A program made the translations under genes and the position numbers. Shown piece by piece: positions 27,701 to 36,790 of a stretch of 64,000 nucleotides of DNA. The stretch covers positions 9,534,437 to 9,598,436 of the forward strand of contig NC_059475.1 of assembly GCF_018139145.2 (NCBI RefSeq), in the 5' to 3' direction. Each line of letters begins with the position of its first letter. The first letter of the stretch is position 1. The notes below the pieces were generated by a model. It saw only the letters and a program-made list of their open reading frames with translations. It searched no databases and was not told the DNA's origin. The stretch comes from Gymnogyps californianus. Lineage: Eukaryota; Chordata; Aves; Accipitriformes; Cathartidae.

Positions 27701-30700
27701 TGCCTGCGAGGAAAAGAATTCAGTTTGACTGTCAGATGCAAGTCTGAATTTGTAGGCTGAACTGTCAGGAAAAAAGAAGTATATTCATCTGTAAGCTGAG
27801 CACATCTGCTGATGTGCCCCCAACACCTGGAGGCTTTTGATGCTGTCATACAGATTCCCTTCCCAGAGCTGCCCTTTAAAGCATGGAAACCCTTTTTCTT
27901 TTCATTGTTCTATTTATTCGTTCGTTTATTTTTTTGGTTGTTTTTAACCCTACTGACATTTTAAATCCAGGAGGCGCATTGTGTCTGAGCAATAATTTTA
28001 AACTTTTTCTTTTAGAAGGAAAAAACCGAAAAAACAAAATAGGAAAAGTATTTCACTTGTCTTTCATTCTTTTTCCTTTTTGTATTCCTAGTCCTTGGCT
28101 GCAGTCCCATGAAAAAAGAGTCAGATATCACTTGTCAAAAGAGGAGACTGAAAACAAACTGGACAAAACTGGAACACAAGTCTCCAGCCCCCAGTTCCTT
28201 CCTCTGGAAGGAGAAGTGTGTAACCCTGTTGAGGGTTTCCCTGTCTTCAGGGAAAGAGGTGGGAAGAGCAGTTAGTGCTGGTGGACCGTACACAGAGGAA
28301 TGGAGAGGGATGCGAGAAGCTGTCTGAAAAATAACTGTGGCAATATAGAATTCAAAGGAAACAAATATTCCTTTTAACTTCACTTACCCATTACAGAGCT
28401 TTAACAACTTCTTGTTACTCAGACTTTCAGGAGTGTGGTCAGTCTCCTTCTGTGACTTTGCAGGAGAAGAGGAAAAAATGTAAAACCAAAACACTTCAGT
28501 TTCTACAATGAATTTGCGCCTCCCAACAACTGCAAGTCTGTCAAGAAATTGTCTTTATTTGAAAATCATTACTAGAGGAACTAGTAATAGTGTTAGCAAC
28601 ATAATACGGTCAGAAAGCCTGAATAAAACTGCAAAAAATAAAGATCTAAAATAATACTCAGAGTTTGAGTTTCTGGATGCTTTCTGGTTTCTGAGCCACT
28701 AAATTATAGCTTGATCATGCTTCCAAGGTTTTCTTGACAATTAGTAAGAACAGAGGCTTAATATCTATAAGGTGAAAATTGAGATTTTTTACTTTTCATG
28801 CATTTCCACTAGCTGGACTGTAAACAAAGGGACATAGGAAACAGGAGATTTGACAACAAAGAATTATCTTATAAGGTCAATTTACTGTAATGTACTATTT
28901 TCTCAGTTAAAACGTAAGTATTGAAGCACCAAGTTTTGTGGGAGAAGGGAACTGTATCCAGCAAAGCATTTATTTTCTAAATTGCTAGATGCTGCTTAGT
29001 GAAAGTAGTAACCTGGTGGCCTCTAGTGGCGTGTTCACATGTTGTACTACTAAAATGTTTGTCTTTTGAATACTCTATTGTAAACTAAACAGATGCAACT
29101 GCATTTAATGATCACTTTCATATCATGCCTGCTTCCTATGTTTATCTTATCACACCATACTGAACGTGTTTGACATTCTCTTCATTGCTTGATGGATATC
29201 CAAGATCGTATAAAGCATGTGTAAATCCTAGCGGTCAGGTTTTCATAGGTTCTTAGATGCCTGAAGTGGCAAGATTTTCAAAAGCACCCAAGGGGTTGTT
29301 AAACTCTCACAGGGCCAGAGTCAAAATGGGATTTAAGCAAAATTCCAAAGCTGTCATTCTGAAGTCCATGCTGAGGTCCCATGTTCCCCAGAAGGTATAC
29401 AAAATTGGCAGATGTTTCACATCTTGACATTTCAGTCTGCTTGCAGACACCTAAAATTCTGAAACTCTGCTTCTGCCATACCCACCAAAGCCTTAGCCCT
29501 GGTGGGTGAAGCACCTTACACTGCAGCCTGACTGAAATCCAAAAATTAGCTGAGACATCTGCCTGGCTGCCTGTATTATATGCTTACATAAAACCTTAAT
29601 GTATTTGGAAAATAAAAATCATGTGTTTTTCCCATTTAAAGCAAAAAGAATTACAAAGTTAACTTTTTAGTCATAAAACATTGTGGAGACTTATCAGTTA
29701 ACTTATAAGTGTAGTATTCTGAGTATAGTGTAGATAAGTGTACCTTTCTGAGTCACTCAGTTAATAAAAAAGCATCACTGAACTTTCCTTACTTGTCATT
29801 GGCATGGACTAGAACAATCAGCTGGTAAGCTTTTTCTCAAGGAGAAATTATCTTGTCCTAGTAATAGGTTATGGGTTGCCTTCTGTAACAACATAAAGCC
29901 TTCTTCAAAATGAAGGGCTGTACATTCCTGTTTCATAGACTTTTGCAAAACATAAATAAATACTATTTTTATTTGATGCATTAAAAACTTCTGAGAACTA
30001 GAAAGACTGGTATTGGGGTTCATGGATTTGTGAAGGAAATTTAATATCTTGCAGTGACTAAAGGGCCTCTGTTATTATTTTAGTTTTAGATAGTGTAATG
30101 TGGGGCTGAAATCAGTGAAGTTACAACAGAGTAAAATCGCAACCCCCCCATGTAATTCTGTTAAATGTGACCAGAAATCCTGATACTTCTGAGAAGTCAG
30201 TGTTGAGTGTCCAGGTTGGCATACCTGAGCTTATCCCTGTTGTCTGCATCTAGTGAGTTTTTGTTAGGAACAGTAAGTCCAGAGACTTGGCTGACGGATT
30301 AGACAGTGGCTGCAAATCAGCAAACTCTACTTTTCTGTTCTAGGCTTTTTGGTGTCCTGAAACGTAGTGGTGCTGTCTGTTTAAAACTGATATGTTTAGG
30401 AAGAATAATAAGCAGAGGACACACTTTCAGGAAAGCCTTCTCCCTTTGACTTTTTGCAGTGATGATAAATTAGGACAGGCAATGTTTCTCCTGCTAGGTG
30501 GTTTTGCTGCCACAGTCTGGGGAGTTGAGTACCCGCTACATTGACATATGTGCATAAATGGCACATGCCAAGATAGACGTTTGTAAATGGACACTTAGGA
30601 GTATGAGGTTTACGTTCTCTTCATATGGTCCTATCTGCTACATCTTATTCTGCCCTGGGGAGGTTTGTGTTACCTGGCAGGTGGCACTGCGGATCAATTG

Positions 30701-31018
30701 TTCTGTATAATTTTGTATAATTACAATGCTCTACAGGTACCACTACCTGGATACATTGAGGCTTATCCACGGCCCCGCTACCAACATAATTCTCCTTCGC
30801 GACTTCCTCGCCAATACAGCCAGCAAGCGAGCATGCATCCCAGCCTGGAACAAGCTCCTTTGCCGTCCACCGCAGCTTCTCAGCAGAGCCTGACAGAAAA
30901 TGACCCGTCTGATGCTCCTCTCACCAACATTTCTACAGCTGCCCTCGTAAAGGCAATAAGAGAAGAAGTTGCTAAACTGGCCAAGAAGCAAACAGATATG
31001 TTTGAGTTTCAGGTCTAA
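564..31018 (+). CDS. KIAA1549L: KIAA1549L, 3' part: eight coding exons (gene-level entry)
   Basis: The coding sequence is the join of 564-742, 2387-2604, 8302-8431, 13902-14249, 20813-20910, 22136-22281, 26657-26808 and 30737-31018, totalling 516 complete codons plus two bases of a codon begun upstream, then TAA. All seven introns are GT-AG and every junction keeps frame. I recognise the protein as the cytoplasmic tail of a UPF0606 family member: a basic segment KLRLKAKRKGYYDFP, a serine/arginine-rich middle, a proline-rich SPPPPVPPR motif and a terminal helix ending MFEFQV. Family knowledge: these are large membrane proteins of unknown biochemical role; the paralogue KIAA1549 is known as a BRAF fusion partner, and KIAA1549L has been reported fused to PAX5 in leukaemia. 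The convergent C11orf91 gene on its right matches human 11p13 and favours KIAA1549L over KIAA1549. The 5' exons are outside the window. Confidence 0.92.
1182..1221. repeat. Two-copy 20-bp tandem duplication
   Basis: TGCACAGAGGGT occurs at 1182-1193 and again at 1202-1213, each followed by a related eight-base tail, giving a 20-bp period. It is intronic and probably a local slippage product. Confidence 0.7.
1843..1861. promoter_or_regulatory. Inverted repeat with two nuclear-receptor half-sites
   Basis: CTGACCTG at 1843-1850 and CAGGTCAG at 1854-1861 are perfect reverse complements separated by three bases. Read as hexamers, TGACCT and AGGTCA form an everted repeat with a 5-bp spacer, an arrangement some nuclear receptors can bind. 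That it functions is inference only; one such match in 64 kb can arise by chance. Confidence 0.25.
2387..2604 (+). CDS. KIAA1549L: KIAA1549L coding exon (second visible)
   Basis: A 218-nt exon, phase 0 at its start and two bases over at its end (AG, completed as AGG by the next exon). It codes 72 whole residues beginning VNKALKQKSDIEHYRNKL and including the strongly basic KLRLKAKRKGYYDFP, then KGLTERKRMYEKNQKELDH and a DPDADV stretch. This basic, tyrosine-containing block is the most recognisable part of the UPF0606 tail. The acceptor is CCTTTTAG at 2379-2386 and the donor GTGAGA at 2605. Because the start is phase 0, an in-frame readthrough into the intron stops immediately (TGA at 2606), so the donor choice is firm. 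Confidence 0.95.
2605..8301 (+). other. KIAA1549L: KIAA1549L intron
   Basis: A 5,697-bp GT-AG intron (GTGAGA ... TTTTCTAG). It contains a GGTG microsatellite at 3307-3327 and a short GTCT run near 5889-5901. I see no exon-like open frame, transposon end or RNA gene in the rest, which is AT-leaning unique-looking sequence. Confidence 0.85.
3307..3327 (+). repeat. GGTG microsatellite (five units)
   Basis: Five consecutive GGTG units ending in an extra G. The G-runs could support a G-quadruplex on the + strand, but that is inference. Confidence 0.85.
8302..8431 (+). CDS. KIAA1549L: KIAA1549L coding exon (third visible)
   Basis: A 130-nt exon. Its first base completes the arginine codon from the previous exon, and it then encodes QPMKNSVYRSRQSLNSPSP, a GETEMDLLVTRERPRRG segment and IRNSGYD, ending on a codon before donor GTAAGT. 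The stretch is rich in Arg-Ser and Ser-Pro pairs and has no globular look, as expected for a disordered cytoplasmic tail with possible phosphorylation sites (inference). The acceptor TTTTCTAG follows a clear pyrimidine tract (8269-8299). Confidence 0.94.
8432..13901 (+). other. KIAA1549L: KIAA1549L intron
   Basis: A 5,470-bp GT-AG intron (GTAAGT ... CATCCAACAG). It holds two copies of a 15-bp AT palindrome at 9831-9845 and 9866-9880 and a T-tract near 10670-10687. Nothing else recognisable is present. Confidence 0.85.
9831..9880. repeat. Direct repeat of an AT palindrome
   Basis: TAAAATATATTTTAA occurs at 9831-9845 and again at 9866-9880. Each copy is itself self-complementary, so the 50-bp block could extrude as adjacent cruciforms. 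It may be simple AT-rich drift. Confidence 0.6.
13902..14249 (+). CDS. KIAA1549L: KIAA1549L coding exon (fourth visible, largest)
   Basis: A 348-nt exon, phase 0 on both sides, encoding 116 residues. Order: TEPEIIEETNVDRVNEPR; an Arg-Ser stretch (SYTRSRQAKGHSETS); the helix-like segment QPSIDEVRQQMHMLLEEAF; a Gly/Ser-rich linker; then SEVVTSAPGTMTRPRGGVQW and VPTYRPEMYQYSLPRP. The helix-prone part is the most structured-looking piece of the tail. The acceptor is CCAACAG at 13895-13901 and the donor GTAAGT at 14250. The open frame continues upstream of the acceptor to 13782, but that part has no family similarity and is intronic. As a symmetrical exon it could be skipped without a frameshift; nothing in the sequence shows that it is. 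Confidence 0.95.
14250..20812 (+). other. KIAA1549L: KIAA1549L intron
   Basis: A 6,563-bp GT-AG intron (GTAAGT ... CCTTTACAG), the longest in the window. About 130 bp inside lies a 9-bp perfect inverted repeat (GTATGGGTA at 14379-14387, TACCCATAC at 14410-14418). A pyrimidine-rich run lies at about 16753-16788 and a T-tract at about 16802-16815. An AATAAA followed closely by an A-tract near 19942-19966 could be an old retroposed 3' end, but I cannot name a source. No other genes are seen. Confidence 0.85.
14379..14418 (+). other. Perfect 9-bp inverted repeat (intronic hairpin)
   Basis: GTATGGGTA and TACCCATAC flank a 22-nt loop, 130 bp downstream of the exon 13902-14249 donor. In the pre-mRNA this could fold as a stem-loop. 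Any effect on splicing is speculation. Confidence 0.4.
20813..20910 (+). CDS. KIAA1549L: KIAA1549L coding exon (fifth visible), SH3-type proline motif
   Basis: A 98-nt exon starting at phase 0 (AYRFSQLPEM) and ending two bases into an Arg codon. It carries GSPPPPVPPRTGP; PPVPPR at 20861-20878 fits the class II SH3 ligand pattern PxxPxR. The acceptor CTCCTTTACAG is strong. The donor is GTATTT, weaker than the others, and a better-looking AG|GTATGA lies 25 nt downstream at 20936. Using that cryptic donor would put TAG in frame at 20933-20935, so the GTATTT site must be the productive one: it also joins exactly, completing AGG and then STSDIGSK in the next exon. Confidence 0.94.
20911..22135 (+). 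other. KIAA1549L: KIAA1549L intron
   Basis: A 1,225-bp intron (GTATTT ... ATGCACAG). It includes two copies of TCACAGTAAGGCAC at 21387-21400 and 21413-21426 (26-bp period). No gene or transposon is recognised. Confidence 0.85.
22136..22281 (+). CDS. KIAA1549L: KIAA1549L coding exon (sixth visible)
   Basis: A 146-nt exon. The first G completes an Arg codon; it then encodes STSDIGSKVRIPESSGADQ and a Gln/His/Ser-rich stretch ending DQSAFHSG, where the last Gly codon is split (G|GA) with the next exon. The sequence is low in hydrophobics and likely disordered. The acceptor is GCACAG and the donor GTGAAA at 22282. The reading frame stays open past the donor to a TGA at 22785-22787, adding 168 codons of unrelated sequence; I treat that as intron, because splicing at 22281 restores the conserved NTVPAVFAIP frame in the next exon. 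Confidence 0.93.
22282..26656 (+). other. KIAA1549L: KIAA1549L intron
   Basis: A 4,375-bp GT-AG intron (GTGAAA ... TTCTTAATAG). Its first 506 bp are open in the frame of the preceding exon. A 20-base A-tract sits at 26542-26561, about 95 bp before the acceptor. The open frame at 24679-25146 has no recognisable product. Nothing else is seen. Confidence 0.85.
26542..26561 (+). repeat. A20 homopolymer tract
   Basis: Twenty A residues, then G and a further short A-run. It could be a simple repeat or the tail of an unidentified retroposed sequence; the upstream bases match no family I know. Confidence 0.8.
26657..26808 (+). CDS. KIAA1549L: KIAA1549L coding exon (seventh visible)
   Basis: A 152-nt exon. 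Its first two bases finish the split Gly codon; it then encodes NTVPAVFAIPAANRPGFTG, YFIPTPPTAYRNQAW and a segment ending GQWADS, finishing on a codon before donor GTAAGC. It is rich in Pro and aromatic residues (FAIP, YFIPTPP, YAGDNELP) and is one of the better conserved pieces of the tail in my memory of the family. The acceptor TTCTTTCTTAATAG has a good pyrimidine tract. Confidence 0.94.
26809..30736 (+). other. KIAA1549L: KIAA1549L intron
   Basis: A 3,928-bp GT-AG intron (GTAAGC ... GCTCTACAG). A GC-richer patch lies at about 27110-27290. A CTCF-like core with one mismatch (GGCCTCTAGTGG) lies near 29019-29030, and a probable ancient amniote repeat at 29236-29340. No gene is recognised. 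Confidence 0.85.
29236..29340 (+). repeat. Possible ancient amniote interspersed repeat
   Basis: Phrases such as TTAGATGCCTGAAGTGGCAA followed by GATTTTCAAAAGCACCCAAG and then GGGATTTAAGCA resemble a diverged repeat common in turtles, crocodilians and birds. I cannot assign the family, and the edges are approximate. Confidence 0.3.
30737..31018 (+). CDS. KIAA1549L: KIAA1549L terminal coding exon with stop
   Basis: The exon starts at phase 0 (VPLPGYIEAYPRPRYQ) after acceptor GCTCTACAG and encodes 93 residues to TAA at 31016-31018, with a second in-frame TAA directly after. The first half is Pro/Ser/Gln-rich and disordered-looking; the second half (NISTAALVKAIREEVAKLAK and on) should form an amphipathic helix or short coiled coil. 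The protein ends MFEFQV. The last three residues, Phe-Gln-Val, fit a class II PDZ ligand (hydrophobic-x-hydrophobic at the C-terminus), which is inference. The match to the remembered vertebrate KIAA1549L C-terminus is strong, so the gene end is intact. Confidence 0.96.
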   Translation, partial: VPLPGYIEAYPRPRYQHNSPSRLPRQYSQQASMHPSLEQAPLPSTAASQQSLTENDPSDAPLTNISTAALVKAIREEVAKLAKKQTDMFEFQV

Positions 31019-32840
31019 TAAATCTTGTGCACGGTATTTGTATCATGCAACCTGGGGGAGCCAAGAAAGCGACTCCTTTAATTTCCAGTTACAAACTTGC
31101 TGTGAATTGTGCCAGCGATGGCATTTTTCTCTGTCTGAAAAGTCAACACTATGAAATGACTGAAAGTAGAGCAACAGGACTCTGAAGATACGTAATTCTG
31201 CTTGCCAGCTAAGGAAATGCTGCCATGTAACTGGTTAATACGGATAAGATTGATCATATGCAATTGTCACTTAGCTCTCGTATTATGACCCATCGTTGCT
31301 AGAGATGCTGCTGAACATGTCTGGGCCACACGATGTTTCATTTGCAGGCTGAAAGGCAGAGCTGCTGAAAATAACTTCTGCATGTCAAAACTTTGATTAA
31401 AGAAGAAAATACAGTAGAACAGAGTTAGCTAAAGGCCATGGTAGGCATTGCGGTAATTGTTTGCTGCAGGACATTGTATAAGGGATGCTGATTTCAGCAA
31501 TGCAGAGTCATTCAGCCTTTTCATTCTAGAGACCGTATTCAAACCAAAAGAATTCAAGATGAGTAAGTAATACAAATAAATGTCCTGTAAATAGCCCCAA
31601 TTCTCCTCATCCTATTAACAGTACAAAGAAGTGAAAGAAGAGAACACTGTGAAGAAGGTGAATGATATTTTGATAATTGGTGGCTACCTTGTCCCTCAAT
31701 GCCACTGATTAGTTATGGAGGAGATTTTTTTCAGTGTGAGAGAATACAATGCACGAACAGCCAACAAAGGATATTGGTGCTAGAAGCTTCCAGGAGAAAT
31801 GAAAAAAGGTTATTCGCATTTGCTCTGTATTCAGGCTTTTCACTCTGAATGCATGTGAAGCTGGTGAACCTGAGACCTTTGAGCAAGTCTTTCCAACCTG
31901 GAATAATGAATACACCTGCTTGGACAAGAAAACCTCTGTTTAACACAGTGCTTTTTTCTCTTTCTTAAACAATGATATCTACTAAAGTGATGCCAGGAAG
32001 TGCTACCTGAAGCTGCAGTTGATTTTGATTACACTGGAACAGTGAATGCACACCTAGGAAGTTCTGAATGTAGAGGACCTGATTATTATATTAATGTGTA
32101 AATAAGTAAACAATTACATGGATTAACAAAAATACTAATGTTCTGTGAAAAAGAAAGCATTTCCAGAAATTATGCTGACTTTATATTGTGCAAGATAAAG
32201 GTCACTAATTGTTAAACTGCATTGTTGTATGAATCCAATCCCAAAAGAAAATCAAACCAGTTGAATGGGACAGTAGTTTATCTTTTGCAGTTGTACAAAC
32301 TACTTGGAGATCGTGAACAATTGTCTTCAGTTCCTTCAGCAATTAGCTTTGGGAACTGAAGTTGTTGCAAAATTCGTTGTGTTGAGCATGTTTGATGGAC
32401 TGGAGTTAAAGGTAATGTCCTTCATTTCAGTAACTTATTTAGTTATCCTCAATTGCTTATGCTATTTTGTCTGATCATTTCATTTCCCTGAGTTTCTTTG
32501 GTCTTTACTGAGGTGAGAAAGGGAACTTGGTTTAGCTTTTTGGCCATCAGTAAAATGAGAGGAGGAGAGAGGAGACTAGAATAGGGGATAGAAGAAGAAA
32601 TTGATGAAGCACAAACTTTTAAAGCAGAGCTATTTTTTCCCCAAATAATTATATTATAAACTCTGATTGAGATTGTGATACATAGTTACCCTAGAATATA
32701 CAGATATCTTCTGCTCCAATACCTTAAATATTGCAGAAGCTTTCGGAATGCTAGCTAATCTTTCAACAAACGTGAAATGTCATTTTTGTTATTTAAAAAT
32801 CAGATATAAATAAAATGTATTTTTGTAATTTCTATGTATA
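31019..32840 (+). other. KIAA1549L: KIAA1549L 3' UTR (probable extent)
   Basis: Non-coding sequence after the stop. Possible poly(A) signals are ATTAAA at 31396-31401, AATAAA at 31575-31580, AATAAA at 32809-32814 and AATAAA at 34373-34378. I favour 32809 because a U/GU-rich stretch (TGTATTTTTGTAATTTC and on) follows it. Two Pumilio-type TGTAAATA motifs lie at 31586-31593 and 32097-32104. The true end needs RNA evidence; the last candidate would extend the UTR to about 34.4 kb. Confidence 0.45.
32809..32814 (+). promoter_or_regulatory. KIAA1549L: Candidate poly(A) signal AATAAA for KIAA1549L
   Basis: A canonical AATAAA followed within 30 nt by a U/GU-rich downstream element. Of the candidates after the stop codon it has the most convincing context. 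Confidence 0.45.
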
Positions 32841-32906
32841 TATGTGCTGTATATTTATACAAGTGACTAGTCTGCTATAGTCAGAAAATTTCCATAAACC
32901 AAGTGC

Positions 32907-32921
32907 AAAAAAAAAAAAAAA
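32907..32921 (+). repeat. A15 homopolymer tract
   Basis: Fifteen A residues then G and seven A. It lies about 95 nt after the preferred KIAA1549L poly(A) signal and is genomic, so it could cause internal oligo-dT priming in cDNA libraries. Confidence 0.8.
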
Positions 32922-35900
32922 GAAAAAAACCCTAGTGATTTTAATGATCAATATAAACATACTATGTCTGGAGTACACAAATATACATTTGGGTGACTTG
33001 GATATGAAACAACCAAAGAAACTCAATCTTTCATATAAATACAAGTCTGGTAAAGACAGACTGCTGTCTCAGTTACCTGTCTGCTAAATAATACTGATCT
33101 TATCAGTGTAATACAACACATCCAAATTGTGTTGAATTAATAGCTGCCTAAGAATATCACACTTTAAAATAACAACTTAAAAATACTGGGCCAATCTCAG
33201 TGTGCCATGAAAAGACTAGTTCTAGTTGGCTTCAGTGGGAACTTCACTCACTGAGAGCAAGGCTGAGTTTCTCCGTTAGGATTCGTCTATATGTGCAAGT
33301 TTCACTAGAATCCCTTGAACAATATTCTGCTTATTTTTTCAGTCATTTAAATCACCATAACAGAAGTGCAGACATAATTGAAGAATGGCCTACTTTTATT
33401 TAGCCTAAGCTGGTTCATAACTGGCTTAACCTAACTTGGTAAGTGAAATCTACACTAAATCGTGTCAGCCACATTTTGCATCAGCTTTATTACCTCAGTT
33501 TTCGAATGATTCTGCTATTTAGCCCCGTGAAATTTTGCAAGTAGATAGGCCCTTCTATGCAATGGGAGTGAAATGTGCTGTGAAATACATTTCTGTATCT
33601 TAGACTCCAGTTTTGCAGAGTTATCCTAAAGCTGCCAGTATGGATGCAGCAGCAATCACATGGATGGGAGCCCTGAAGCCATATAGTTGGGAAGGGTAAT
33701 GTTATGACATATTCCCAAAAGAGTCAGAGGAGGTAGGATGTACCAGATTTAAACAGTATCTTTGGGACACTTAGCTCTGTTTGTAAATCTGTACCCATTC
33801 TTAAATTTAAGCAATTTAGTAGTTCTATTGAAAAATGTGTGGAGGTAAAGCCTCATATATCTTATATGATGAAGCATATATCTTGGCATACTGGAAATCA
33901 AAAAGTTTGGCAATTATGTAGATGTACAGGGTTTGAAGGCCTACGTGCAAACAAAATGAACAAATAGAAAACCCCCAAATAAAAACATTTAAATAGCCTT
34001 CTAGGAAGAAAAACCATTTCAGTAAACAAAGTACTCTTCATACTACTGAGGAAGACCTGTTAGACTTTCAAAATTAATTTTGTTTGGTATTGTATTGACG
34101 ATGTGCAGTCTATTGAATATTCCCTGAACCATCACTCTGAAACCATTGTGGTGCACTTTATTCACAAAGTCATCTTACATTCTTCATTCATAATGGCTTT
34201 TTATCCTGTTTGTAATATGTTTCTGTATTTTTTTTTTTTTAAGTACAAAGTAAGATTATACCAAGACAGTAAGGACATTCCTGGGAAAGAAAAATCATGC
34301 TGTAATATTTATACCGTCTGAGCACAAAGCAATGATAAAGTGAAAATATAGTGTACAAATAATTTGTAATATAATAAACATTTTGTATGGCTACAATTAC
34401 AATATAGTTTTTCAATACTGATTTCAAAGAAGAAAGTATACCTGTTTAAAGTTATAACCTCATCAGAATATATTCATGCCATTTTTACTGATAAAAACTT
34501 AGTCATTAAGGTTTTTCTACTAAATGCCCCAATTTTCTTTAAAATGATGTTAAATGTTTAGGTGAAAAGACTGTTTTCTGTGTACAAAAATGTTGATGTT
34601 CTGACCACTATTTGTCTTCAGATTTGTAAATCATCAGTAGAAACATCTGCAAATGAAATGCACGTAAAATTACTTCCCGGTATGTGTGTAATGACCACTT
34701 TCAGTAGGTATACTATGTGTGACATTTAACAACATCAGTAGAACAGTAACTTTAAGAGGATACGAGGGTACTCTTTGACAGTCATTTTTTGAGAAAAACA
34801 TATTATCTGGATTTGAGAGAAGCTCTAGCACTCACGTCTAGAAATATGAATAATATTTGTATCTAATAATATCATGGGTGGAACTTGACAGAAGTGTATG
34901 TAAATCCTATATATAGAAATGGGGAAATTATCATAAGTACTGATCATTTCTTTTTCAGACTAACTTTGAAAAGGTAAGATGTGTAAGAAATGTAAGATAA
35001 AAATGCAAAGCAGGTAGAAAAAGCAACATTGGATTGAGTGGCAGAACTGTCTTGTTTAAGGGATGATACATACAAAGCTAACTACAGTTTTCATTATATT
35101 TCAAGATGTCTGACTGTTAAAGAATTAATTACATTTTAATGTACTTTTTTTAGTCGTGCATTGCAGATATGAGAGCTAACTGCCAGCTTCTAAAAGTCTG
35201 AGGGAGCTTGAAAGCAGCAAGTTTTCTGAGCTAGCAGAAGCAAATCTCAGTGGTTTCCCATACCTCATTGACATGAAATGGGATAGGAAGAGAACAAGCG
35301 TGAGATAACATGAAGGATATTAACAGGTCAGGAGTACCTTAATGGTCTGGAAACCATGGATCTTCTGTCGCAAGTTAACTCATACCTACTGGAAAATGAT
35401 TGTGTTTGGCAGCTGTTCTCGGCAAGGTGCATTCCTTTCATTGTCAGTGACCAAGATGTATAAATTAAGACTTGGTCCTATCACAAGAGAGTGTATCAAT
35501 TCATGCTTCCACTCCTTTGTGTAAGCCATGTGCATCTTCTGTGCAGCTCCATATGAGAGAGTGACATAATTAACACGGGTGGTTTCCAGTTACTCAAAGT
35601 AATCTCTCGTAACAAAGCACCAAGTTGTATGGCATCTTATATATATTTTACTACATCATTAGAAGGGGGGAAAAATAAAGAGACATGATCATACAGTATG
35701 TTAGTATATTAATACCGTTAGCCTTTTTTTTTTTTAAGGCTTTGTGAAAAAGGGAAAGTTTGGTCTGCTAAGATCAGGACTGCTCAGTAGTCAGAGTGCA
35801 TGCAAGGCAACAGCCCCCTTCTGCTCAGTACGCTGTTGTGGCTGACGGAGCAGATCTCTCCTCTCGCCACTTACTGCCCCTCCATAAAAAGGTACAAGCA

Positions 35901-36210
35901 CACAGCTGTTCTGAGTACGACAGACGTAATTTTGAAAGTAAGTATAGGGGGTAAATAACATCTACCTAGCTCTCTGTGATCGCTCCAGATGCAGTACTGG
36001 TCTGCGAAGCAATTTTTACAAAGCAGTGTGTGTTCAAAGAGAAATGAATTAGCTCAAGCTTGTTTACTATAATGTTATTTAGACATAGCACTGTAGACTT
36101 CGTAACAGCGCTATATGGAATCAGTATGTCAAGTGGTAACTTACACTTTCTGTGCTAGACTTTCTTTTCATGGGTTAATTTTTTGGCCATAACTCCAGGA
36201 CTGAGTAAGA

Positions 36211-36229
36211 TTTTTTTTTTTTTTTTTTT
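36211..36229 (+). repeat. T19 homopolymer tract
   Basis: Nineteen T residues in intergenic DNA; no adjoining retroelement body is recognised. Confidence 0.85.
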
Positions 36230-36776
36230 GCTTATCAAAATACTTCAAAGTTAAATTTTCCCATTTTAAAGGGTAGTCATGCAAAATAAGGATAAGACTA
36301 CTCATTTAGAATGCTTTTTTTGAACACTTACCTTTCTCTCGTAAATAAATAATGCAAAACTCAGCTTGTGGAAATGAGATTTATATAGGTCAGTGAATGA
36401 ATTGCGTACTGACTCACTCTTTAAAAGAAAGTTTCAAGATGGCCAAGTCATAAAGGCAAACCTGGTTAATACTGCAGAATCTCTATTGAGAATAACTGTA
36501 TTGCCCATCCTGGATCAAAAATGTTTTGCCGTGCCCAATGAGTGAAAAGCAATCAGAAAACTGTGCATCTGGTGATTCCTATTATTTGGGAAAATTTTTG
36601 CTTGGGCTGTGTACAAGACATGGGAGATGAGATGGGGATTTCGATGGGGCTCTGAGGTGGATAGACTACCCTATGTAACACATTTGCCCTTTGGGCAGCC
36701 CTTAATACCAACAGACGTAAAAACTACAGCCACCAAAGCAATACGCATGGTAGTAAGAGAGTATGGTATCATACTC

Positions 36777-36790
36777 ATATATATATATAT
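36777..36790. repeat. Short AT dinucleotide run
   Basis: Seven alternating AT units, followed by further AT-rich sequence to about 36811. Confidence 0.75.

Noticed and set aside
33215..33290. GGCTTCAGTGGGAACTTCAC phrase, similar to old amniote repeats
   Set aside because: Too short and diverged to assign; a similar scrap at about 38500-38540 is equally inconclusive.
35780..35910. Compact GC-richer stretch considered as an LTR fragment
   Set aside because: No TG...CA ends, no target duplication and no family similarity that I can state.
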